Below the pieces are notes generated by a model, which worked only from the letters and a program-made list of their open reading frames with translations, did no database searches and was not told where the DNA came from. A program made the position numbers and the translations under genes. Below, piece after piece: positions 1 to 6,349 of a stretch of 16,378 bases of DNA. How positions within the stretch are numbered: the stretch's first letter is position 1; every line of letters starts with the position of its first letter. This DNA comes from HGM13233 sp900762805 (GTDB lineage: Bacteria > Bacillota > Clostridia > Oscillospirales > Ruminococcaceae). The stretch covers positions 1-16,378 of the forward strand of contig CALKMA010000033.1 of NCBI GenBank assembly GCA_937993755.1, read 5' to 3'.

Positions 1-453
1 TCTGCTTTTCCCCGCCGGCGCAGCGGAAAGGGGAAATCATTTGCCGGCGGCGGGCGGCGGCACTCTCTGTCGGCGGAAAAAGCGGGAAAGACGAGTAAGG
101 GTTTCCGCGGGCTTCCGCGAAAAGCACAGTCAGTAAACAAGCACCCGGCTCCGCCCGCAGCCCCTTTCCAGCGGCGGGCGGCGGTCAGCATCGCTTTTAT
201 ACTATTATAAAGGTATAGATAGCCAAGCTTCGGCTGAAGCCCGTTTCCCGCCCAAAAGCAGAGCGCCGCAGCTGCGCTGCGGCGCTCTATTCTGTTCGGC
301 CCGCAAGGGCGGGCTTCCTTGACACGGCGCTTGCCGCGCCCGTCAGACCGCGCGGTATCGGCCTTCAGGTCACAAAATGCTCCGGCGCGCCTCACGCCCC
401 GCCCATCAAGCCGGGCGGCGCCGGCTTTTCAAAGGGCAGCCCTCCGCCGCGCA
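1..453. other. Gene-free GC-rich region at the left edge
   Basis: I see no credible gene here: open frames lack ribosome binding sites and have the Arg/Ala/Pro-rich composition of noncoding GC-rich DNA. The stretch holds an AT island (about 196-219, TATA-like on both strands but without a matching -35), a small hairpin at 299-314 (arms GCCCGC/GCGGGC) and the strong hairpin at 260-288 listed separately. Confidence 0.6.
252..288 (-). terminator. Intrinsic terminator of the Bce-type operon
   Basis: A perfect 13-bp stem (260-272 with 276-288, arms AGAGCGCCGCAGC / GCTGCGGCGCTCT, 3-nt loop) is followed on the minus strand by a GCTTTTG stretch. It is the first strong hairpin downstream of the transporter genes, about 165 bp after the last one. 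The T-run is short; the plus-strand side is less T-rich. Confidence 0.6.
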
Positions 454-627
454 TCAGGCGCCCAGCCAGCCGAGCAGCCTGTCAAAGCCCGTCCAGAACA
501 GGTGAACGATACCCCTGAGAAGCAGCAGCGGGATGAGCAGCAGCCCGATGAACAGCAGCGCCAGCACCGTCAGGGCGCCGGTCAGCAGCCGGCGAAGGCG
601 GAAAAACGGACGAAGCCGGTCACTCAT
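454..627 (-). CDS. Small 57-aa single-helix membrane protein
   Basis: Begins at an ATG that overlaps the end of the permease gene (the ATG lies 3 nt before the permease TGA, in another frame), which suggests translational coupling. The 57-residue product starts with a basic segment (MSDRLRPFFRLRRLL), then a long Leu/Ile/Ala-rich hydrophobic stretch at about residues 15-37, then a short aromatic tail ending in GWLGA. The positive N-terminus predicts a single-pass protein with its N-terminus inside the cell. I do not recognise a family. Its place as last gene of a Bce-type operon, before the terminator at 252-288, suggests a membrane accessory of the permease, but that is inference. GAAGAAGG lies almost directly against the ATG, so the ribosome binding site is poor and coupling would be needed. 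A chance frame cannot be excluded. Confidence 0.5.
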   Translation of the reverse strand: MSDRLRPFFRLRRLLTGALTVLALLFIGLLLIPLLLLRGIVHLFWTGFDRLLGWLGA

Positions 628-2635
628 CCTTCTTCACCCCGCTCACGATGCCGTAATAGGCATTGGAGGTCGCCCGGTAAACCAGCGCGTAAAGGATGGC
701 GAAGGCCGCAAAGCAGATGGCGCAGGTCGAGGCGAACAGCCCAACATTTTCAAGTTGGAACAGCTGCAGCACCAGCCGTATCATGGGAAAGGCGAAGAGA
801 AGATGCATCCCCGCGCCGGCCAACGGCAGGAAAAATACGGTCAGCAGCTGCGAATTGATGCTGGCGCGTATCAGGCGGCGCGTCATGCCGACCTTCTGCA
901 TGATATCAAACCGGGCCTGATCCTCGTAGCCCTCGGAGATCTGCTTGTAATAGATGATGAGCACGGCGGCCGCCGTAAAGACGATGCTCAGGATGATGCC
1001 GAGGCAAAGCATCGAGGAATATATGCTGTAATAATCCATGCGGTTGAGAGCGCGGCTTTCGATCCAGCCCCGGGTCAGACCGTAGCGCTGCTCCTCGCCC
1101 AGCTCACGGAACAGCTCCCCCACGCAGACGGCAAAATCCAGCTGCTTTTCCTCCCCCGCGCCGATATCAAAGCTGTAAGTCCAGAAGAAATCGGTCAGCT
1201 GGTGGTGCTCCGCGTCGGTCATCTCGTACAGCGACATGGCGCGGTCGTTGAAATCGGGCACGATCAGCTGGAGCACCGGCAGCGTTTCGCTGACGCTCCC
1301 CTCCGCGGGCTCGCTTAGGCGGCCGGCGATGTGCAGCGTACCGGCCGGCGTCTGCAGGCTGCTGCCCGTGACAATGCTCTGCGGGTCATAAATCAGCGCT
1401 TCACCCGGCTGCAGCACCCGGCTCTCGCCGGTGGCGGCGTTATAATCGGACAGTGAAAGCAGATAGATCTGGTACTTGCTGCCGTAGGCCGACGGGTCAA
1501 AGGAAAGCTCCTCCCGCCCGACCCTGGCCACGAACGCAAGGCGGCGCCAGAAGATCGTATTGCTCAGCTCGACGCCCTCGTCGGCAGCCAGGGCGCCAAG
1601 CTCCGCTTGCAGCTCGCCGAGGCCGTCGGCAGCGGCGCTTTCGAGCCTGATATAGCCGCCGGTGTTGATCTCGCGCGGGTAGCGTGCGCGGATCGCGTCA
1701 TCGGCCCCGAAATAGAGGCTGACGGTGGTTGACAGCGTCACCAGCACCATGGTGGACAGGATGCAGATGGAGGCCAGCCCCGCGCCGTTGCGCCGCATCC
1801 GAAAGGCCATCGACGACACCGACACAAAATGCCTGGGCTTGTAATAATAGCCCCTGTTCCTCTGCAGCAGCCGGCAGAGCAGCACCGAGCCCGACATCAT
1901 CAGCAGATAGGTGGCCGCGATGACCATCAGCACGGCGATAAAAAACAGCTGAAAAGCGCTGAAGGCGTCCTGAACCGACAGCGCCATGGCATAGGCCGCC
2001 GCCAGCACGATGACGCCCAGCAGCGCCGGCACCCAGTTGGCGCGCGGCGGTTTTTCGCCCATCTGCCCGCCGCGCATGAGGGCGATGGGGCTGGCAAGGC
2101 CGATGCGGCTGAGCGAAACAAAGAACAGCAGCAGGAAGATGGCCCCGAACAGCAGCAGCGTCATACCGATGCCGAGCGCCGACAGCGAAAAGCTGAAGGC
2201 GACGGTGCTGCCCACCAGCTTGAGCAGCCACAGCTCGGCCAGCTTGGACAGCACAATGCCGATCAGCAGACCGCCGATGACCGAAAAGAGGCCGACGAAC
2301 AGCGTCTCCCACAGCAGAACGAGCGCGACGTGCTTTTTTCCCATGCCGAGAACGCTGTAAAGCCCGAATTCCTTGCGCCGCCGGCGCATGAGAAAGCTGT
2401 TGCTGTAAAGCAGAAGCAGCAGCGAAAAGAAAGCAATGACATAGCTGCCCAGCCCCATAATGATGCGGACGTTGCTGCCGCCATCAACGTCCGTAAAGAC
2501 TCTGCTCTCGCTGAGATAGACCAGGATATAATAGATGGACACAATGCCGGCGCCCGTCAGCAGATAAGGCAGGTAAAGCCGCCCGTTGCGGCGGATGCCG
2601 TCAAGCGCGATGCGGGGATAGAGTGAGAGCTTCAT
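620..2635 (-). CDS. BceB-type FtsX-family ABC transporter permease
   Basis: This 671-aa integral membrane protein has the BceB/VraG layout: a TM helix at about 20-41, an FtsX-like block at about 58-180 with the typical cytoplasmic stretch MRRRRKEFGLYSVLGMGKKH, TM helices near 203-221, 229-255 and 286-309, a large extracellular domain from about 310 to 530, and a final FtsX-like block (about 535-660). Ten TM helices in total fit the family. In known Bce systems the big extracellular domain recognises cell-wall-active peptides or their lipid-bound targets, and the permease both detoxifies and passes the signal to the histidine kinase. The ATG overlaps the ATPase stop by 4 bp (2632-2635), the sign of an operon. 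The substrate cannot be read from the sequence. The family call is firm; the peptide-resistance role comes from family and context. Confidence 0.93.
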   Translation of the reverse strand: MKLSLYPRIALDGIRRNGRLYLPYLLTGAGIVSIYYILVYLSESRVFTDVDGGSNVRIIMGLGSYVIAFFSLLLLLYSNSFLMRRRRKEFGLYSVLGMGKKHVALVLLWETLFVGLFSVIGGLLIGIVLSKLAELWLLKLVGSTVAFSFSLSALGIGMTLLLFGAIFLLLFFVSLSRIGLASPIALMRGGQMGEKPPRANWVPALLGVIVLAAAYAMALSVQDAFSAFQLFFIAVLMVIAATYLLMMSGSVLLCRLLQRNRGYYYKPRHFVSVSSMAFRMRRNGAGLASICILSTMVLVTLSTTVSLYFGADDAIRARYPREINTGGYIRLESAAADGLGELQAELGALAADEGVELSNTIFWRRLAFVARVGREELSFDPSAYGSKYQIYLLSLSDYNAATGESRVLQPGEALIYDPQSIVTGSSLQTPAGTLHIAGRLSEPAEGSVSETLPVLQLIVPDFNDRAMSLYEMTDAEHHQLTDFFWTYSFDIGAGEEKQLDFAVCVGELFRELGEEQRYGLTRGWIESRALNRMDYYSIYSSMLCLGIILSIVFTAAAVLIIYYKQISEGYEDQARFDIMQKVGMTRRLIRASINSQLLTVFFLPLAGAGMHLLFAFPMIRLVLQLFQLENVGLFASTCAICFAAFAILYALVYRATSNAYYGIVSGVKKDE

Positions 2636-3396
2636 TGCCTGTCGCCTCCCGTGGCCAGCAGCGTCAGCGTGTCGGCGATCTTCTGGTAAAGCTGCTCGTC
2701 GGTGCTGTCGCCGCGGTAGAGCTGGTGGAACACCTCGCCGTCGCGGATGAACAGCACGCGGCCGGCCGTGCTGGCCGCCTTGACCGAGTGGGTCACCATC
2801 AGCACCGTCTGCCCGGCGCGGTTGATATCGCCGAACAGCCGCAGCAGCTCGTCGCTCGACCGCGAATCGAGCGCGCCCGTCGGCTCGTCGGCCAGCACCA
2901 TGGACGGCCGTGTGATGATGGCTCTGGCCACGGCGGCGCGCTGCTTCTGCCCGCCCGACACCTCGTAGGGATATTTGTTCAGCAGCTCGGTCAGCCCAAG
3001 GCGGGCGGCGACGGGCTGCAGCCGCTGCCGCATCTCGCCGGCGCTCCTGCCGGCCAGCACCAGCGGCAGATAGATATTGTCCTCCAGCGTAAAGGTGTCG
3101 AGCAGGTTGAATTCCTGAAAAACAAAGCCCAGCCGGTCGCGCCGGAAGGCCGCGGCGTCGGCGTCCCGTATGCGGGACAGCTCCTGCCCATCGAGCCGCA
3201 CGGTGCCGGCCGTCGGCCGGTCAAGGGCGGCAAGGATATTGAGCAGCGTCGTCTTGCCCGAACCCGACTCGCCCATGATGGCGACATACTCGCCCTTTTC
3301 CACTGTGAATGTAACATCCTTGAGCGCCTCGACGAGCTGCCCGCCGAGATGGTTGGTATAGACCTTTCTGAGGCCGCTTACCTCCAGCATACTCAT
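2632..3396 (-). CDS. BceA-type ABC transporter ATPase
   Basis: A 254-aa ATP-binding subunit of the MacB/LolD/BceA class. Visible motifs: Walker A GESGSGKT (42-49), Q-loop glutamine in FVFQEFN (94), ABC signature VSGGQKQR (146-153), Walker B MVLADEPTG (166-174) followed by the D-loop ALD, and the switch histidine in VTHS (203). It would power the permease encoded just downstream, at the cytoplasmic face. The start at 3396 is set by an AGGAGG seven bases upstream of the ATG. Its stop overlaps the permease start. The gene is separated from the kinase gene by 647 bp that contain a promoter, so the transporter probably has its own regulated transcript, as in other Bce modules. Confidence 0.95.
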   Translation of the reverse strand: MSMLEVSGLRKVYTNHLGGQLVEALKDVTFTVEKGEYVAIMGESGSGKTTLLNILAALDRPTAGTVRLDGQELSRIRDADAAAFRRDRLGFVFQEFNLLDTFTLEDNIYLPLVLAGRSAGEMRQRLQPVAARLGLTELLNKYPYEVSGGQKQRAAVARAIITRPSMVLADEPTGALDSRSSDELLRLFGDINRAGQTVLMVTHSVKAASTAGRVLFIRDGEVFHQLYRGDSTDEQLYQKIADTLTLLATGGDRQ

Positions 3397-3568
3397 ATCA
3401 TTTCCTCCTGTTTTGCGCCGCCTGCCGGCTGTGCGCCGGCGGTTCTGCCTGAAAAGTCGGACGGGCGGCGGGCCCCGCCCTGCCGCCCTGAACTTCCCAA
3501 GCGTGCAGCGGCAGGGCGGTTGACCGCGGTTTCCCCACTGCGGCTCCCGCGCCCGTTCCGTATTTAAC

Positions 3569-3597
3569 AGTATAGCAAAAGCGGGAAATGCCTTGCC
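3569..3597 (-). promoter_or_regulatory. Extended -10 promoter of the bceAB-type genes
   Basis: On the minus strand TGC precedes TATACT (-10 at 3574-3569), an extended -10 element with a 5/6 match. The -35 position (about 3592-3597, GGCAAG) does not match consensus, as expected for a promoter that depends on an activator. Transcription would start near 3562, giving a 165-nt leader before the ATPase start. Confidence 0.55.
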
Positions 3598-3621
3598 ATC
3601 GAATGAGCTTACATTTCCCGC
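3581..3621. promoter_or_regulatory. Inverted repeat over the transporter promoter, candidate regulator site
   Basis: GCGGGAAATG (3581-3590) and CATTTCCCGC (3612-3621) form a perfect 10-bp inverted repeat with a 21-bp spacer, close to two helical turns. The -35 position lies inside the spacer and the repeat is upstream of the expected transcription start, so it should act as DNA rather than as an RNA hairpin. The local OmpR-type regulator is the natural candidate to bind it; that is inference. Confidence 0.5.
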
Positions 3622-3810
3622 CGAAAAACGAACAAGTCTGTCACATTTGCGCCGCCGGCTCCGCCTCGCTCCTGCCGCCGGCTATTCAGAAAACAGTCCC
3701 GCCGGACGGCCTGTGCCGCTGTCCGGCGGCGCTCCCCTTCTTCGGCCGAGCGGTGTCGCGGTGTCAGCCCAAGCAAAACGGTTACACACCCTGCATTTTA
3801 CAACTTCATA

Positions 3811-3838
3811 ATTATCACTTAGTTAGCTTATCTCACAA
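3811..3838 (-). promoter_or_regulatory. Second, weaker minus-strand promoter candidate
   Basis: TTGTGA (3838-3833), a 16-bp spacer and GATAAT (3816-3811) lie in the only AT-rich part of the gap. It would give a leader of about 400 nt before the ATPase gene. Two direct TTACA motifs 16 bp apart (3782 and 3798, plus strand) lie just downstream. Confidence 0.35.
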
Positions 3839-4043
3839 ATTCGGGGGATAGCTCGGCTGGGAGGGCGGCAAAGCGGCGCCGCTGTTTGGGCGGCAGGCTG
3901 CGGCGTCAGGGCGGCGGTATGCGGAACCGGCCGCGCGGAGCCCGCTCCGCCCCACAGTGCCGGTATCTGCCGCTGACGGGTACGCTCATGTACGGCAGCT
4001 CCGCCGCATGGCAGGCGCATGAAGCTCACCGCGGGCGGCGTGC

Positions 4044-5033
4044 TCAATCGCCCATAAATTCACGCCGCTCAAAGGTCAGGCGCATGGCCGTCCCCTGTCC
4101 GACAGCCGAGACCGCCGACAGGCGGATGGCAAGCCGGTCGCAGATACGGCGGCTCAGATAAAGCCCGATGCCGCTCGCCCGCTTGTCATAGCGGCCGTTC
4201 AGGCCGGTATAGCCGCACTCAAAGATGCGCGGCAGATCCTCCGGCGCGATGCCGATGCCGGTATCCTCAATCAGCAGCGCGTCGGGCCCGTCGCTGTAAA
4301 TGCGGATGCCGCCCTCGCGCGTATACTTGAGCGCATTGGAAAGCAGCTGCTCCAGCACAAAACCCAGCCACTTTTCGTCGGTCAGCACCGTCAGGCCGGT
4401 GGGCCGGAAATCGAGCCGCAGCCGCCGCTCGATAAACTCGGCGGAAAACCGCCGGATGCTCTGCCGCAGCAGCTCGTCGAGGCGGCAGGCGCGGAAAACA
4501 TAGTCGCCCGCGCCCTCGTCGAGCCGCAGATAGGCCATCACCATCCCGACATACTGCTCGGTGCGGAAAAGCTCGCGGTTGAGCTGACGCGCCAGCGGCG
4601 TGTCCTCATTCTGCAGCGCCAGCCGCATCGAGGCAAGGGACGTTTTGATCTGGTGCGCCCAGGTCGTATAATATTCCATCATATCGCGGCTGTGCGCCGC
4701 GAACTGCTCGCGCTGCGCCTCGTTCAGCTCGCGCAGCAGCACGATGATGGCCTGATAATCCTGCTCGCCGATGCTTTCGGCCGGCGGCAGGCTGCACAGC
4801 AGCGCCTCGGCCGGCGTCTGCACCCGCCGGAGCTGCTCATGCCGGCGGCGGAAACGGAAAAAGCCGGCTGCCGCAAAGCCGGCGCCGACCGGCAGACATA
4901 TGACGGCCGGATAAACCGCCTCGGCAAAGGTCAGGCCGTAGAGACGGTAGGTCGCCAGAAAGACGGCGAAAAACAGCAGCAGCATCAGCAGCGTCAGGCG
5001 CTTGTGCTTCAGATAGGCCCAAAACAGCTTCAT
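4044..5033 (-). CDS. BceS-type intramembrane-sensing histidine kinase
   Basis: A 329-aa kinase with two closely spaced TM helices at about 13-31 and 38-59 and almost no extracellular loop, the hallmark of kinases that take their signal from a BceAB transporter rather than binding ligand. Then come a DHp helix with the phosphoacceptor His127 in WAHQIKTSL, the N box LLSNALKY (Asn233), the G1 box DTGIGI (257-262), the F-box-like LPRIFECGYTG and the G2 box SGIGLYL (287-293). I chose the ATG at 5033 because GGAGGG lies six bases upstream and it overlaps the regulator stop by 4 bp. Longer readings upstream run through the regulator gene out of frame and look noncoding. Unusually, Ser132 stands where most family members have the Pro of the HxxKTP motif. 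Confidence 0.93.
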   Translation of the reverse strand: MKLFWAYLKHKRLTLLMLLLFFAVFLATYRLYGLTFAEAVYPAVICLPVGAGFAAAGFFRFRRRHEQLRRVQTPAEALLCSLPPAESIGEQDYQAIIVLLRELNEAQREQFAAHSRDMMEYYTTWAHQIKTSLASMRLALQNEDTPLARQLNRELFRTEQYVGMVMAYLRLDEGAGDYVFRACRLDELLRQSIRRFSAEFIERRLRLDFRPTGLTVLTDEKWLGFVLEQLLSNALKYTREGGIRIYSDGPDALLIEDTGIGIAPEDLPRIFECGYTGLNGRYDKRASGIGLYLSRRICDRLAIRLSAVSAVGQGTAMRLTFERREFMGD

Positions 5034-5713
5034 GCGCCGCCCTCCACAAGATATCCGACGCCGAATTTGGTGACAATAAAATCGTTCAGGCCGGCCGTCT
5101 CCAGCTTGCGGCGCAGCCGGTTGACGTTGACGGTCAGCGTGTTGTCGTCGATATACTGGTCGGTCTCCCAGAGCTGCTCGGTCAGCTTTTCGCGGCTGAC
5201 GATGCGGCCGGCGTTTTCCATCAGGCACAGCAGGATGCGGTACTCGTTCTTGGTCAGCGCCAGCTTCTGCCCGCCGAAGGACAGCGACTGGTCATCGGTA
5301 TTGAGCACCGCGCCGCGGCAGCTCAGAGAGGCGGCCGGCAGCGTATAATCATAGGCGCGGCGCAGCAGCGCCTGCAATTTGGCCATCAGCACGCGGGCGT
5401 CAAAGGGCTTGGCGATAAAATCATCGGCTCCCATGCTCATGGCCATCACGATATTCATATTATCGCAGGCCGAGGAGATGAAGATGACCGGCACCTTGGA
5501 GACGCGGCGCAGCTCGCTGCACCAGTGATAGCCGTCGAAAAAGGGCAGCGAGATATCGAGCAGCACGATGTGCGGCGAAAAGGCGGCGAATTCCTCCATC
5601 ACACGGTCGAACCGCTGGCAGACGGCGACCTCCAGCCCCCAGGAAGCGGCCTGCTTCTGCACCGCCTGCGCGATGCCGCCGTCGTCCTCCACGATAAACA
5701 GACGATAGGTCAT
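5030..5713 (-). CDS. BceR-type OmpR-family response regulator
   Basis: A 227-aa two-domain regulator. The receiver domain (about 3-115) has the acidic pair Asp10/Asp11, phosphoacceptor Asp53 in LLDISLPFFDG, Ser80/Ser81 at the switch position and Lys102 in AKPFD. The C-terminal winged helix (about 130-225) has the KNEYRILLCL start, the recognition-helix region DDNTLTVNVNRLRRKL and the final hairpin TKFGVGYLVE. The start at 5713 is set by AGGAGGG four bases upstream; the frame is open further upstream but has no other ribosome site there. It is co-translated with the kinase (ATGA overlap) and, by family precedent, activates the promoter of the transporter genes that follow. Confidence 0.95.
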   Translation of the reverse strand: MTYRLFIVEDDGGIAQAVQKQAASWGLEVAVCQRFDRVMEEFAAFSPHIVLLDISLPFFDGYHWCSELRRVSKVPVIFISSACDNMNIVMAMSMGADDFIAKPFDARVLMAKLQALLRRAYDYTLPAASLSCRGAVLNTDDQSLSFGGQKLALTKNEYRILLCLMENAGRIVSREKLTEQLWETDQYIDDNTLTVNVNRLRRKLETAGLNDFIVTKFGVGYLVEGGA

Positions 5714-6004
5714 TTTTCCCTCCTGTACAAACGATTTCCGCGTGCTCGGCGCGCCCGGAGCGGCCTCTACCTGCCCCACACGGCGGGCGGCGCCGGCAGC
5801 GCACCGGCCCATGTCAGGCAGCCGCCGGCTCTCATGCCGACGCGGACACTGCCCCGATCATGGCGCCGCCGGACTGTCGGTGAAGAAGGGCCGGGAAAAC
5901 ACCTGCCGCCGCATAAGCGGCAAAATAAAGGACCGAATAGCCCCCGCGGCACAGATGCCCGGAGCGCGGCATGGCTTCTCACCGCGGCGGAAGCTTCTGC
6001 TGTG

Positions 6005-6033
6005 ATTGTACCACATAGGCGGTGCGATTTCCA
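6005..6033 (-). promoter_or_regulatory. Promoter of the regulator-kinase pair
   Basis: On the minus strand TGGAAA (6033-6028), a 17-bp spacer and TACAAT (6010-6005) preceded by TGG form an extended -10 promoter. The -35 matches 4/6 and the -10 5/6. Transcription would begin near 5998, leaving a leader of about 285 nt. Confidence 0.55.
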
Positions 6034-6040
6034 CTGTTTG

Positions 6041-6056
6041 GCGCAAATGTTTGCGC
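6041..6056. promoter_or_regulatory. Palindrome upstream of the regulator promoter
   Basis: GCGCAAA-TG-TTTGCGC is a perfect 7-bp inverted repeat with a 2-bp centre, starting 7 bp upstream of the -35 hexamer (centre near -50). That is a typical place for an activator or autoregulatory site. It does not resemble the inverted repeat at 3581-3621, so a different binding protein is possible. Confidence 0.45.
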
Positions 6057-6096
6057 GGCAGGCCGGCGCGGCGGCCCCCCCCGCCCCGCGATCACA

Positions 6097-6116
6097 GGCA
6101 AGCGCTTCGGCGGCAA
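6097..6116. repeat. Exact 20-bp direct repeat, copy 1
   Basis: GGCAAGCGCTTCGGCGGCAA occurs here and again, identical and in the same orientation, at 6211-6230. The flanks of the two copies differ. Confidence 0.7.
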
Positions 6117-6210
6117 AGACAAGGAGCAGCCCTGCCGGGCGGCCCATGCGCAATACACATGAGAGCGTTGTTTGGCCGAGGCCGGGCGGCGGCCTTCCGG
6201 GCGCTCCGCG

Positions 6211-6230
6211 GGCAAGCGCTTCGGCGGCAA
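6211..6230. repeat. Exact 20-bp direct repeat, copy 2
   Basis: Second identical copy of the 20-mer at 6097-6116, 114 bp away start to start, just before the terminator hairpin of htpG. Confidence 0.7.
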
Positions 6231-6264
6231 GGGCAGAAAGCCGGCCGCGGTACGATCCATTCAG

Positions 6265-6297
6265 AAAGGCGCCCGCGCAGCTGCGCGGGCGCCTTTT
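6265..6297 (-). terminator. Terminator of htpG
   Basis: A perfect hairpin (6265-6278 with 6283-6296, arms AAAGGCGCCCGCGC / GCGCGGGCGCCTTT around AGCT), 54 bp after the htpG stop. On the minus strand it ends in TTTCTG and on the plus strand in TTTTATC, so it could work in both directions. Confidence 0.75.
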
Positions 6298-6349
6298 ATC
6301 ATGCGCTCTTATCCTTGGCGGCCGCCGGCCGGCAGCCGTCCGAGACGGC

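Larger units (their letters stand above)
3397..4043. other. Intergenic control region between the kinase and transporter genes
   Basis: I find no credible gene in these 647 bases; open frames on both strands lack ribosome binding sites and family-like sequence. The region contains two minus-strand promoter candidates (3569-3597 and 3811-3838), a 10-bp inverted repeat (3581-3621), a 7-bp hairpin at 3701-3727 (GCCGGAC/GTCCGGC), a hairpin at about 3937-3952 (GCGGAGC/GCTCCGC) and a GC-rich leader of about 165 nt before the ATPase gene. Confidence 0.6.
5714..6349. other. Intergenic region between the regulator gene and htpG
   Basis: I find no gene in these 636 bases. They hold the regulator promoter (6005-6033), a palindrome (6041-6056), two copies of an exact 20-bp direct repeat (6097 and 6211), the strong hairpin at 6265-6296, and a leader of about 285 nt upstream of the regulator gene. 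Confidence 0.6.

Noticed and set aside
533..3567. Several long plus-strand frames (533-1318, 1829-2626, 2623-3567)
   Set aside because: All lie antisense to the permease and ATPase genes, whose motifs are unmistakable, and lack ribosome sites.
3651..3740. A third copy of the dispersed intergenic repeat
   Set aside because: Similarity to 8483-8543 is patchy, needs gaps and can be explained by shared GC-rich words.
3588..4161. Short frames in the gap between kinase and ATPase genes
   Set aside because: Low-complexity Arg/Ala/Pro or Cys-rich translations, no ribosome site, and they overlap promoters.
5714..6260. Overlapping frames on both strands in the intergenic region before htpG
   Set aside because: Compositional frames without ribosome sites; the region is better explained as regulatory DNA plus repeats.
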